DNA from: an uncultured Oscillospiraceae bacterium
Lineage (GTDB): Bacteria; Bacillota; Clostridia; Oscillospirales; Oscillospiraceae
Assembly: GCA_934591635.1 (NCBI GenBank)
Contig: CAKTPI010000003.1
Location: forward strand, 1-64,000
Direction: 5' to 3'
Length of the DNA: 64,000 bases
Part shown: positions 33,840 through 42,616 of the stretch, piece by piece
How the letters are laid out: each line of letters starts with the position of its first letter
How positions within the stretch are numbered: position 1 is the stretch's first letter
Translations under genes and position numbers: made by a program
The notes under the pieces: model-generated
Told to the model about the DNA's origin: nothing
Seen by the model: only the letters and a program-made list of their open reading frames with translations
The model's database searches: none

Positions 33840-35198
33840 ATGCTGAATCAAAAAGATATTCTGGCGACTCAGGAAATGATTGAAAAGCAGCACCTGGATA
33901 TTCGGACAATTACAATGGGGATAAGCCTCTTAGATTGCTGTGACCCGGATTTGCAGAAGTGCTGTGAAAAAATTTATCAGAAGATTACCCGCTTGGCCAA
34001 GAATCTGGTTACTGTCGGCAATGAGATTGAGGCGGAGTTCGGCATTCCAATTGTCAATAAACGTATTTCAGTTACCCCGATTGCTCTGGTGGCAGGTGCT
34101 TGCCAGACGGATTCTTACGTAGAGATTGCAAAGACATTGGATGCGGCGGCGAAGACCTGCGGTGTGAATTTCATTGGTGGTTTTTCCGCACTGGTTCAGA
34201 AGGGGGCAACAACTGGAGATTGGAAGCTGCTCCGTTCCATTCCAGAGGCAATGGCTTCTACCGAGAGAGTTTGCGCCAGTGTCAATATTGGTTCTACAAA
34301 GGCGGGAATCAACATGGATGCTGTTGCGGAAATGGGACGGGTTATCAAAAAAACGGCAGAGCTTACACAGGACAGCGGCTGCATGGGCTGCGCCAAATTG
34401 GTAGTATTTGCCAATGCTGTGGAGGATAATCCGTTCATGGCAGGGGCATTTCATGGTGTGGGTGAGCCGGAGTGTGTGCTGAACGTGGGCGTATCTGGCC
34501 CCGGTGTTGTGTATCATGCGTTGCAGCAGGTAAAGGGCGAGCCGTTTGATGTTGTAGCCGAGACAATTAAAAAGACAGCCTTCCAAGTGACTCGGATGGG
34601 ACAGTTGGTTGGTGTAGAGGCTTCTCGCCGATTGGGAATTCCTTTCGGAATTGTGGATTTGAGTCTTGCTCCTACGCCAGCCATTGGAGACAGTGTGGCA
34701 AGAATTTTGGAAGAAATGGGGCTTGAGGTCTGTGGCACGCATGGCACGACAGCGGCGCTTGCTCTGCTCAATGACGCAGTAAAGAAGGGCGGCGTGATGG
34801 CATCCAACCATGTGGGCGGCCTTTCTGGTGCTTTTATCCCGGTATCCGAGGACGAAGGAATGATTGCAGCCGCAGAGCGTGGGACGCTGGTAATCGATAA
34901 ACTGGAAGCTATGACCTGCGTTTGCTCTGTGGGGCTTGATATGATAGCGGTGCCCGGTGAGACCAGTGCGGCTACCATTTCTGCAATCATTGCGGATGAG
35001 GCTGCAGTTGGAATGGTCAATACAAAGACAACAGCGGTTCGGATTATCCCCGCACTTGGCAAACAGGTTGGGGATAGGGTCGAAATGGGCGGCCTTTTGG
35101 GCAGTGCCCCGGTGATGCCGGTACACAGTGAGGGCAGTGAAGCGTTTATTGCCCGCGGTGGTCGAATTCCCGCTCCGCTGCAAAGCTTGAAAAACTAA
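33840..35198 (+). CDS. UPF0210 / PFL family protein
   Basis: A 452-residue cytoplasmic protein of the UPF0210 (DUF711) family. It shows the family features [48 protein letters not shown], and [30 protein letters not shown]. It resembles pyruvate formate-lyase-like folds at distance, but no activity has been shown. The partner ACT gene lies directly upstream. Confidence 0.93.
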   Translation: MLNQKDILATQEMIEKQHLDIRTITMGISLLDCCDPDLQKCCEKIYQKITRLAKNLVTVGNEIEAEFGIPIVNKRISVTPIALVAGACQTDSYVEIAKTLDAAAKTCGVNFIGGFSALVQKGATTGDWKLLRSIPEAMASTERVCASVNIGSTKAGINMDAVAEMGRVIKKTAELTQDSGCMGCAKLVVFANAVEDNPFMAGAFHGVGEPECVLNVGVSGPGVVYHALQQVKGEPFDVVAETIKKTAFQVTRMGQLVGVEASRRLGIPFGIVDLSLAPTPAIGDSVARILEEMGLEVCGTHGTTAALALLNDAVKKGGVMASNHVGGLSGAFIPVSEDEGMIAAAERGTLVIDKLEAMTCVCSVGLDMIAVPGETSAATISAIIADEAAVGMVNTKTTAVRIIPALGKQVGDRVEMGGLLGSAPVMPVHSEGSEAFIARGGRIPAPLQSLKN

Positions 35199-35199
35199 G

Positions 35200-35247
35200 A
35201 AACAGGTTGTCCTCCTCGGTTGAAGAGAGGGGACAACCTGTTTTTTT
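35200..35247. terminator. Bidirectional terminator
   Basis: aacaggttgtcc (35201-35212) pairs with ggacaacctgtt (35231-35242) and T-runs follow on both strands. It separates the convergent UPF0210 and VanW genes. Confidence 0.85.
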
Positions 35248-36754
35248 AGGTCTCATCATCTGTTGCACTTTCGGCAAATCCGGGCCAACACCAAACATCT
35301 TCCAGGTAAACAGAAGTATGATCCAACGTCCTGGAGATTTGTTCATCGGTTTCTTTGCTGTATAGGCACCGGTAGGCGGCTGCATAAGAAGGATGGTCAT
35401 CGACTCGGTATTCCATCTTCACATAGTAATCCCGCTGCTCTACGCCCATAATTTTAATTTTTACACAGCCATCCTCAACTGCTGCAAGGATTTTGACCGG
35501 GAGCTTGTAATCATTGCGAAGTTTCAAATCGGTAGTGCCCCAGTTGACGGTAGCATCCAGACCCAGCGGTATGTAACTTGCAGGGAAACCGTGATTTTTT
35601 CGTTCTACCACGGTCAGTTCTGCAAATAACGAACTGAGATATAGGGTAGAGGAGACTTGGCAGATGCCTCCGCCAACCTCGTCCACCAGGTCTGTCCCGG
35701 AATAGGCTGGTGCAGGCAGATACCCAGCCTCTCTGGTGCGCTTCCCAAGTGTTTCGTTGTAGGAAATGGTTTCACCGGGCTGTAAGATGATGCCATTCAG
35801 CTTCTCACACGCCAACTCCAGATTTTTGGTTCTGTTTTCGTTGTCAGAATACTCGGTCTTGCAGTAGCCGAGTGTGTCTTGGAACCAGGCATCCTCTTCA
35901 CTGACATCCGGAGCAATATATTCCATAGAGAGACGTACGGATTCATTGGGGGTGGCTTTTTCAAGTAACGCAGCAGCGTTTTCAAGGTCGAATCCATACC
36001 CGTCCTTGCCAGGAATGATGCTTAGTGTGTTGGGATCAACCTTTGGATTCTGCGCCGGGGTAGAAACCTGGCCGTAGATTCGCTCTAAATCCAGGGGAAC
36101 AGGCTGGCGCTCTTCTCCGAGTGCGTCCAGTGTGACGCGAAAGGAAGCCTGCTCATAGGCAGCGAAGATCCGGTTCAGAACGTCCTGAAAATCTACAAGA
36201 TAGCCGGAAGTGCCGGGATTCAACACCAAGGTTTGACATTCGCCCTCTTTGTTTTCGATATTGGGGGCATCGCCTTCCAGCCAGTACCCAGAGGGGGAAT
36301 ATATCCCTCCCAGGGTATCATAGAATGACTGGAGTTCTGATTGAATTGCATCACGATTTAGTGACAGCTTTGGGGTAACAGACTGTGAACCGCTGGAGAG
36401 TGCCTCTTGGACGGCACCGTCAATATCCAGGTGTGCCTCTGATTTTTCGGGGGTAAGAACGAGTGTATGTTCCTCCAGTGAGATAACCATACTTTCCGTC
36501 TTATAGGCATCATCTAATGCAGACTCTACAGCATTAACAGCTTCCTGCGCAGTCATGCCACCAACGGGAACGCCGGATATTGTTGTGTTTTCCGGAATTT
36601 TAACATTGGCCAGAACCGGTACGGTTTCCTGGGAAGTGGTCTGCGCCGGTGCTGGTTCTGTGAACGAGGATGTTGCAGCGGTTTTCCTTTCAGGAAGCAA
36701 CAAAAGTCCAACGATCAAAACAAGAAGCAATCCGATTACAATGATGCTGATCAT
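35246..36754 (-). CDS. VanW family cell-surface protein
   Basis: A protein of at least 502 residues with an N-terminal membrane anchor (IIVIGLLLVLIVGLLLL), two peptidoglycan-binding-like domains (about 50-280; GVPVGGMTAQEAVNAV) and a C-terminal VanW domain (LQPGETISYNETLG, YSGTDLVDEVGGGICQVSSTLY, VNWGTTDLKLRN). The ATG at 36754 has no ribosome binding site. A strong AAGGAGG lies 66 bases farther upstream in the same open frame, 8 bases before an ATT at 36820 that would add 22 residues with the basic cytoplasmic tail expected before an anchor. The true start may be this rare AUU codon. Probably acts in the cell wall; exact role unknown. Confidence 0.88.
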   Translation of the reverse strand: MISIIVIGLLLVLIVGLLLLPERKTAATSSFTEPAPAQTTSQETVPVLANVKIPENTTISGVPVGGMTAQEAVNAVESALDDAYKTESMVISLEEHTLVLTPEKSEAHLDIDGAVQEALSSGSQSVTPKLSLNRDAIQSELQSFYDTLGGIYSPSGYWLEGDAPNIENKEGECQTLVLNPGTSGYLVDFQDVLNRIFAAYEQASFRVTLDALGEERQPVPLDLERIYGQVSTPAQNPKVDPNTLSIIPGKDGYGFDLENAAALLEKATPNESVRLSMEYIAPDVSEEDAWFQDTLGYCKTEYSDNENRTKNLELACEKLNGIILQPGETISYNETLGKRTREAGYLPAPAYSGTDLVDEVGGGICQVSSTLYLSSLFAELTVVERKNHGFPASYIPLGLDATVNWGTTDLKLRNDYKLPVKILAAVEDGCVKIKIMGVEQRDYYVKMEYRVDDHPSYAAAYRCLYSKETDEQISRTLDHTSVYLEDVWCWPGFAESATDDET

Positions 36755-36842
36755 CAGTACCGAATGCTGGCGAGCAGCTTTTGTGTGTTGTTGTGCTGGG
36801 GATTCAAAACGATTAGAAATAACAATCTCCTCCTTTTGAGGT

Positions 36843-36880
36843 TAAAAGCTGCTGCATGATTCATGCAGCAGCTGCTTTTT
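36843..36880 (-). terminator. Terminator between the U32 peptidase and VanW genes
   Basis: agctgctgcatga (36847-36859) and tcatgcagcagct (36861-36873) form a 13-bp stem with a one-base nominal loop. T stretches lie on both outer sides. It immediately precedes the ribosome binding site of the VanW gene. Confidence 0.75.
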
Positions 36881-38096
36881 ATTTCGCAGATAAATCTACC
36901 GCTCTGCGAAGGATGGAATCCACTGGGACAGGAACCGGCAACTGAATTGTGAAATGCATTTGGGGCGTGCGGGGCTCATCCAAAGCATTTCCGTCCTCAT
37001 CTTTCATTTGAGGAACTTCCATCGTATAGGGACGAAGATTTGGCCCAACGACCTCCAGCGTATCTCCCATCCGAAACTTATTGCGCAGGCTGCATATTGC
37101 CAAGCCGTTTTCATCACAGCTTTCTACAATTGCACAAATTTGCCATTGGCGAATATAGCGGGAATTCTCAGTATATTGCCCTGGTGCACCGAAATAAAAG
37201 CCTGTGGAATAAATCCGGTGTGAAACATGCTCTACTTCATTCCGCCAAACGGGGTCTACAGGGTGACCGGCTCGGATATCATCGATGCAATGACGGTATG
37301 CACCCGTTACAATGGCTGCATAGTAGGCAGACTTGGCGCGGCCCTCGATTTTGATGCAGTCGATACCCGCATCCATCAATTCCTTTAGGTGGTCAATGGT
37401 ACACATGTCCCGGGAATTAAGAATATAGGTGCCCTTCTCATCTTCGAATACCGGAAAATACTCGCCAGGACGTTTTTCCTCTACCAAGGAGTATTGATAA
37501 CGGCAGGGCTGTGCGCAGGCACCGCGATTCGAGTCGCGTCCGGTCATATAGTTGCTTAAGAGGCAACGCCCTGAGTAGCTGACACACATGGCACCATGAC
37601 CAAAGGTCTCAATCTCCAAATCGGGGGAAACCTTTTGACGAATTTCCGTAATTTCCGAGAGGTTGAGTTCTCTGGCAAGTACAACCCGCTGTGCGCCCAA
37701 ATCATGCCAAGCCTGAGCACATGCATAATTCGCAATGGACTGCTGGGTGGAAATATGACGCTGACAGTGAGGGGCATATTTTCCGGCTAAAGTAAATGCA
37801 CCCAGATCGGCAAGAATCAGCGCATCCACACCGGCTTCATCCAACTGCTCTAAGTAACGAGGGAGTGTAGCCACTTCCTCGTTACGTGGCATGGTATTTA
37901 CTGTCACGTGCACCTTTACGCCATTTGCATGGGCAAACGCGACGGCCTTTGGCAGCTCCTCCGGGGAGAAATTCCCCGCAAAGGAGCGCATACCAAAGTT
38001 TGTACCTGCCAGATAAACTGCATCAGCACCGTATTTTACGGACATTTTCAGCTGTTCGGTATCACCGGCAGGGCACAAAAGCTCCATATTACCCAT
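36879..38096 (-). CDS. Peptidase U32 family protein
   Basis: A 405-residue U32 family protein (collagenase-like; relatives such as RlhA/TrhP hydroxylate RNA). It starts MELLCPAGDTEQLKMSVKYGADAVYLAG and has the family signature ETFGHGAMCVSYSGRCLLS (about 164-182) and the cysteine-rich RGACAQPCRYQY. ATG at 38096 has GGAGG five bases upstream; it lies one base after the mltG stop codon. RNA modification (tRNA or 23S rRNA U34/C2501-type hydroxylation) is more likely than proteolysis for this family, but cannot be decided here. Confidence 0.9.
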   Translation of the reverse strand: MGNMELLCPAGDTEQLKMSVKYGADAVYLAGTNFGMRSFAGNFSPEELPKAVAFAHANGVKVHVTVNTMPRNEEVATLPRYLEQLDEAGVDALILADLGAFTLAGKYAPHCQRHISTQQSIANYACAQAWHDLGAQRVVLARELNLSEITEIRQKVSPDLEIETFGHGAMCVSYSGRCLLSNYMTGRDSNRGACAQPCRYQYSLVEEKRPGEYFPVFEDEKGTYILNSRDMCTIDHLKELMDAGIDCIKIEGRAKSAYYAAIVTGAYRHCIDDIRAGHPVDPVWRNEVEHVSHRIYSTGFYFGAPGQYTENSRYIRQWQICAIVESCDENGLAICSLRNKFRMGDTLEVVGPNLRPYTMEVPQMKDEDGNALDEPRTPQMHFTIQLPVPVPVDSILRRAVDLSAK

Positions 38097-38097
38097 T

Positions 38098-39675
38098 TTA
38101 GCCTCCCAATCGTGCCCGGTTTGCCTCGTGCTCTTCCTGGGTGGTTGCAAACACGTGCGTTCCGGCAGTGGGATCCAGCACATAGAAATAATAGTTCGTA
38201 TCCGCAGGTTCCAGAGCGGCACGAATGCTGCTGAGACCGGGATTAGAAATCGGGCCGGGGGTCAAGCCAATGTTGGTGTAAGTGTTGTAGGGACTGTCAA
38301 CCCGCAGATCCTCGGCAGTCAGATCTGTCTTGCCATTCAGTGCATAGATGATTGTTGCATCAATGTTCAGATAGGCAGGATTCCCGTGCCAGCAGAACAG
38401 ACGATTGTAAATGACAGAAGCTATCGTATAGCTTTCCTGCGCGCTTGCTGTTTCTTTCTCAATCATGGATGCCACGTTTACTACGTCCCGTACAGAGAAG
38501 AGGTGGCTATCAATATAATCCTGGGTTTTCCCATCCCGACGCATCAGGTCCGTCAAATGGTTATTGAGCGTCTGGATTTTACCCCGCAGTTCTTCGTCAA
38601 AACGGGTGTCAAAGTTGTTCAGCATTTTTGTGAGGACGCTCTTTGGCGTATCGTTTTGATAGAACTCGTAGGTGTCAGGGAAGAGGAATCCTTCCAGACA
38701 GTAGCGATCTCCCCGTGCAACGCCGTCTAGAAACCAATAATCATTTAGCGTTCCAGTGGCGGCGTAGGATTCCATATCCTGAACGGTGCAGACTTTATTT
38801 TCTTCCAGCAACGCAAAAATTTGCCGGCAGGAGTAGCCTTCCGGAATCATGACTTTCACGACGTCTCTGGAAGAAGAAGGGGACATCATTTTGACAAGTG
38901 CATGGTAGTCATACTTCGTGTTAAGATCCCACATGCCTGGCTTGATATCTCCGTCATCTACGGCCAATTTGGCATACAGTTTAAACAGCCCAGGGTAGTG
39001 AATCAGTTCTGCGCGGTTCAACTTTTTGGTGATATCATCAAGTGTGTCTGTTTCATAGATTGTGATGGTGACGGATTTATCCTCTCGTCCAAAAGCAAGG
39101 ACCTCAGAAGCACACACCCATACAAGCCTGCCAAGCGTTACACCAATCAGCACAGTCAGTGCGACCCAGACACCAGTCACGAGGATGTTAGGAATACCAA
39201 ACAGACCTTCTCCTTTTTTTCGGCGGGGGCGTCCCTTTCGAACGGCGCGACGGCGCTGGGGTACCGGGGCTTGATCCTCCGGCTCCGCAGGAGGATCAGG
39301 AGACTCCAGCGGCGGAATAAAGCCCCCACCATCATTTCCTGCATTCTCCTCCGGTGCTACAGGGGGCAGGTCAGCTTCCGCAGAAGATAGCGGAGCCTCT
39401 TCCTCTGGCTGCTGCGCGGGTATATCAACATTCGATGGTTGCTCCTTTGCGGCAAAGCGGCCGCGGTAGGCAACTGGTGCTTCGGGTTCCTCCTGAGAAA
39501 CGTTACGTGCGAATCGCCCCTCGGTATGGTGAGAAATTTCCTGGGAAAAGTCTTCTGGCTGCGGGTATTCCGGGCCTGAGACCAAAGCCTGCGGTTCTTC
39601 CTGCTGAGAGGGAACTGCATCGATGACTTCCGGGAAATTTTCCTGCTCGTGATCCGAATTAGGATCATAATTCAT
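38098..39675 (-). CDS. mltG: Endolytic murein transglycosylase MltG
   Basis: A 525-residue membrane-bound lytic transglycosylase that cuts new glycan strands. An acidic, proline-rich cytoplasmic region (about 1-150) precedes a basic patch and one transmembrane helix (NILVTGVWVALTVLIGVTLG). The extracellular YceG domain has a LysM-like part (TIYETDTLDDITKKLNRA, PEGYSCRQIFALL) and the catalytic Glu in VASMIEKETASAQE (about 405), then NIDATIIYAL and GLTPGPISNPG. ATG at 39675 is preferred because GGAGG is 8 bases upstream; the ATG at 39690 begins within that GGAGG. Confidence 0.94.
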   Translation of the reverse strand: MNYDPNSDHEQENFPEVIDAVPSQQEEPQALVSGPEYPQPEDFSQEISHHTEGRFARNVSQEEPEAPVAYRGRFAAKEQPSNVDIPAQQPEEEAPLSSAEADLPPVAPEENAGNDGGGFIPPLESPDPPAEPEDQAPVPQRRRAVRKGRPRRKKGEGLFGIPNILVTGVWVALTVLIGVTLGRLVWVCASEVLAFGREDKSVTITIYETDTLDDITKKLNRAELIHYPGLFKLYAKLAVDDGDIKPGMWDLNTKYDYHALVKMMSPSSSRDVVKVMIPEGYSCRQIFALLEENKVCTVQDMESYAATGTLNDYWFLDGVARGDRYCLEGFLFPDTYEFYQNDTPKSVLTKMLNNFDTRFDEELRGKIQTLNNHLTDLMRRDGKTQDYIDSHLFSVRDVVNVASMIEKETASAQESYTIASVIYNRLFCWHGNPAYLNIDATIIYALNGKTDLTAEDLRVDSPYNTYTNIGLTPGPISNPGLSSIRAALEPADTNYYFYVLDPTAGTHVFATTQEEHEANRARLGG

Positions 39676-39690
39676 TGGGGATTCCTCCAT

Positions 39691-40233
39691 TTATCGTATA
39701 ACAATTTGCTCTTTGACTTTCTCGGCTGTATCTTTTCCCTTCAGCGCCTCAACAAGGGCAAGGCCGAAGGAGATAGCACAGCCGGCACTGGTGCCGGTAA
39801 TTAGCTTGCCGTCCACAACACAGGCTTTTCCGGACTCCATGACGGCATCTTGCATGTTCTTCTCCTGACCGGGGTAGCAGGTGGCGTGATGTCCGGCTGT
39901 AATGCCAAGATCCGCAAGAACGGTGGGACCGGCACAGATCGCGGCGACATATTTATCGTTTTCCCACCCAAATTTCAGAGCTTCCAGTGCAGCGGGGCAG
40001 GCACGAAGGCTCGCAACACCACCAAGTCCACCGGGGATAACGATCATCTCTAAGTCGGTCAAATCCATTTCGTCCAAAATGATGTCGGCTTCCACCGGAA
40101 TCTTATGGCTTCCGATAATTGTCTTCCCATTGATACCAACCGTCAAAATATTCACACCCGCTCTGCGCAGAAGATCCAAAGGAGCAATTGCCTCGGTCTC
40201 CTCAAATCCGGTTCCCAGCAGCATGTATACCAT
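39691..40233 (-). CDS. DJ-1/PfpI family protein
   Basis: A 180-residue protein of the DJ-1/ThiJ branch. It has GFEETEAIAPLDLLRRAG at the start, VIPGGLGG, the nucleophile Cys in AAICAGPTVLADLG (about 101) and the late GTSAGCAISFGLALVE. Activities in this family range from protein/nucleotide deglycation to chaperone roles. Start at 40233 follows GGAGG at 8 bases; the longer frame runs into the promoter. The next gene, mltG, follows closely and may share the transcript. Confidence 0.9.
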   Translation of the reverse strand: MVYMLLGTGFEETEAIAPLDLLRRAGVNILTVGINGKTIIGSHKIPVEADIILDEMDLTDLEMIVIPGGLGGVASLRACPAALEALKFGWENDKYVAAICAGPTVLADLGITAGHHATCYPGQEKNMQDAVMESGKACVVDGKLITGTSAGCAISFGLALVEALKGKDTAEKVKEQIVIR

Positions 40234-40323
40234 TTTTGATTCCTCCATAATTTGGGATATTTCCATTTTATTGTTCCAACGCATTTTGAAAATATCACAG
40301 ATATAACTATAAGATTTCACTTT

Positions 40324-40352
40324 AATATACCATATTTTTCCCCATTTGTCCA
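40324..40352 (-). promoter_or_regulatory. Promoter of the DJ-1/mltG/U32 genes
   Basis: Minus-strand TGGACA (40352-40347) and TATATT (40329-40324) at 17-bp spacing, about 90 bases before the DJ-1 start codon. Confidence 0.6.
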
Positions 40353-40411
40353 CTGTCAGCCAGTTTACAAAGATTAATTTTCTACAAATTTTGAAAAAGC
40401 ACAAAGGAAGG

Positions 40412-40440
40412 TTGCAAATACACTGGAAAAATGGTAGAAT
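40412..40440 (+). promoter_or_regulatory. Promoter of the DEAD-box helicase gene
   Basis: TTGCAA (40412-40417) and TAGAAT (40435-40440) at 17-bp spacing, 40 bases before the start codon. Confidence 0.65.
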
Positions 40441-40480
40441 TACATCGTTCAAAACCGAGAATATGATAAGGAATAATAAA

Positions 40481-41671
40481 ATGGAAGAGAAAAATGTTAC
40501 TTTTGAAGACCTTGGTCTGTCTGAGGCTATGCTGAAGGCTTTGGAGCAGAAGGGGTACGGTTACCCAACGACGATTCAGGCGGAGGCGATTCCCCCTTTC
40601 CTGCAGTGGAAGGATGTAATTGCGAAGGCCCCCACCGGTACCGGAAAGACCTTTGCTTTTGGTATTCCGATGATTGAGCATATTGATGATGCGTCAAATG
40701 ATGTGCAGGGCCTGATTCTCGCACCAACCCGGGAACTTGCCATTCAAATCGGGGATGAGCTGCGCGGACTCCTGACGTACTTTTCTGGCATCCGTGTGGC
40801 CGTGCTGTATGGCGGAGCTGGTATCGGCAGCCAGATTCGACAGCTGGAGAAGAAACCTCAGATTGTGGTTGCTACCCCAGGCCGCTTGATGGATCATTAC
40901 AATCGTAAGACCATTCGGCTGGATAAAATCCAAACCGTTGTGCTGGATGAAGCAGATCGTATGCTGGATATGGGCTTTTTTAAGGACGTAACCAGAATCA
41001 TTGAAAAAAACAAAAACCGGAAAAATCTTGGCCTTTTTTCTGCTACTATTTCGCAAGAAGTGATGACCGTTTCTTGGATGTATCAGCGCGATGAGGTGGA
41101 GATTACGGTGGAGCCAAAGCAGGAGGACCGGCCGGATATTGACCAGTTCAGTCTTACCTGCACACCATTAGAGAAGGCGGAGACTGCATTGCGGCTGATG
41201 AAATCCCAGGGATACGATCGTGTAATGATTTTTTGCAATACAAAGCATATGTGCCAGCGGCTATGCGATGAATATCAGCGAGCCGGGCTGGACTGCGACT
41301 GCCTTCACGGTGATATCCGGCAAAGCCAGCGGGAAAAGACCATGCAGCGCTACCGCAGCGGAAAGCTCCCAGTGCTGATTGCAACGGATGTGGCCTCCCG
41401 GGGAATTGACGTAGACGATGTGGAATGTGTTATCAATTACGATATCCCTGAGGAAAACGAGTACTACGTGCACCGCATCGGCAGAACCGGGCGAGCAAAG
41501 CGGAAGGGCATCGCCTGGAGCTTGGTCAGCAATTTCCCGGAGCAAGCGAAGCTGGATGAGATTGCCAAATTTTCCAATTACCAAATCAAGCCTATGCTTC
41601 TCAACGCGGATGGGACGCTCATAGAAGAAGCGGTAAAGACACCGGTTTTGCCGAAGAGGCGCTTCAAGTGA
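40481..41671 (+). CDS. DEAD-box RNA helicase
   Basis: A 396-residue RNA helicase core. Q motif (FEDLGLSEAMLKALEQKGYGYPTTIQAEAIP), motif I APTGTGKT, PTRELA, TPGRLMDHY, VLDEADRMLDMGF, SAT, and the second RecA domain with IFCNTKHM, ATDVASRGIDVDDVECVINYDIP and HRIGRTGRA are all intact. There is only a very short C-terminal tail, as in RhlE/CshA-type minimal proteins. Start at 40481 has AAGGAA upstream. Its end overlaps the DprA-like gene by a GTGA. Confidence 0.94.
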   Translation: MEEKNVTFEDLGLSEAMLKALEQKGYGYPTTIQAEAIPPFLQWKDVIAKAPTGTGKTFAFGIPMIEHIDDASNDVQGLILAPTRELAIQIGDELRGLLTYFSGIRVAVLYGGAGIGSQIRQLEKKPQIVVATPGRLMDHYNRKTIRLDKIQTVVLDEADRMLDMGFFKDVTRIIEKNKNRKNLGLFSATISQEVMTVSWMYQRDEVEITVEPKQEDRPDIDQFSLTCTPLEKAETALRLMKSQGYDRVMIFCNTKHMCQRLCDEYQRAGLDCDCLHGDIRQSQREKTMQRYRSGKLPVLIATDVASRGIDVDDVECVINYDIPEENEYYVHRIGRTGRAKRKGIAWSLVSNFPEQAKLDEIAKFSNYQIKPMLLNADGTLIEEAVKTPVLPKRRFK

Positions 41672-42561
41672 ATCCTCGGGAACGTGGATTCCTGCTGCTC
41701 ACCAGCAGGCTTGGAAATCCGGATCGGAGGCCTTTAAGCACGGCGCAGCTGCGTATGCTTGCGCAGCGGGCGGTGAATCTGTCAAAGCGCAATGAAGCCT
41801 TGGATTTGACTGTCACGGATTTGCTTCGGGCTGGGGTAGAGAGCCGTATTGCGGAAAAGACGGTGCGGCTTTTGGATGATGAGTTCCAGCTGGATGCCTA
41901 TCTGAATCGGGCAAAGCGAATGGGATGTTTCCCAATTACCCGTGCCGGAGCGGTTTATCCTGCATTCTTGCGGGAGCGTCTTGCACTGGAGGCACCAGGG
42001 TGTCTGTGGGCCAAGGGAAATCTTAAAATACTGTCCATGCCTACTGTGGCCCTGGTGGGCAGCAGAGACCTGAACGAGAAGAACAGAAGGTTTGCTCGCC
42101 AGGTCGGAATTCAGGCGGCTCGCCAAGGCTATGCACTTGTTTCCGGCAATGCACGGGGAGCAGACACCGTTGGCCAGGATGCATGCCTGGAGGCGGGAGG
42201 ATATGTTGTCAGTGTCCTGGCAGACTCCCTGGAGGAGCATTTGCCGGACGACCATCAGCTTTTCCTTAGCGAGGAAGATTTTGACGAACCATTTTCTGCA
42301 TTCCGTGCCCTGCATCGCAACCGGGTAATACATACGATGGGAATACTCACTTTTGTTGCACAGTGTGCGTTGGGCAAGGGAGGCAGCTGGGACGGGAGCG
42401 TTCAGAATCTCCAAAAGCGGTGGAGCGGTCTCTACTGTTGCCGAGATGGCAGTGACGCATCCATCCAATTGGAGCAAATGGGAGCTTTTCTGATTGACGT
42501 TGACGCATTGGTAGATTTTGAAAAGCTTCCCAGAGGACAGATGAGCTTTATGGATTTGTAA
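41668..42561 (+). CDS. DprA/Smf-like Rossmann-fold protein
   Basis: A 297-residue protein related to DprA, which loads RecA on incoming single-stranded DNA. It has the SLOG/Rossmann core VALVGSRDLNEKNRRFARQVG, YALVSGNARGADTVGQDACLEAGGYVVSVLA, and a late RNRVIHTMGILTFVAQCALGKGG segment. It lacks the usual C-terminal winged helix of full DprA, and the core SG-x-A-x-G-I-D motif reads SGNARGAD. It may therefore be a DprA-like paralogue and not the competence protein. GTG start at 41668 overlaps the helicase stop codon. comEC is 16 kb away. Confidence 0.78.
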   Translation: MNPRERGFLLLTSRLGNPDRRPLSTAQLRMLAQRAVNLSKRNEALDLTVTDLLRAGVESRIAEKTVRLLDDEFQLDAYLNRAKRMGCFPITRAGAVYPAFLRERLALEAPGCLWAKGNLKILSMPTVALVGSRDLNEKNRRFARQVGIQAARQGYALVSGNARGADTVGQDACLEAGGYVVSVLADSLEEHLPDDHQLFLSEEDFDEPFSAFRALHRNRVIHTMGILTFVAQCALGKGGSWDGSVQNLQKRWSGLYCCRDGSDASIQLEQMGAFLIDVDALVDFEKLPRGQMSFMDL

Positions 42562-42600
42562 AAGCAGACCCAATCCATGGTGGAGTGGGTCTGCTTTTTA
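42561..42600. terminator. Bidirectional terminator
   Basis: aaagcagaccca (42561-42572) pairs with tgggtctgcttt (42586-42597), T-runs follow on both strands. It separates convergent dprA-like and tldE genes. Confidence 0.85.
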
Positions 42601-42616
42601 TGTATCGGTTTAATTC

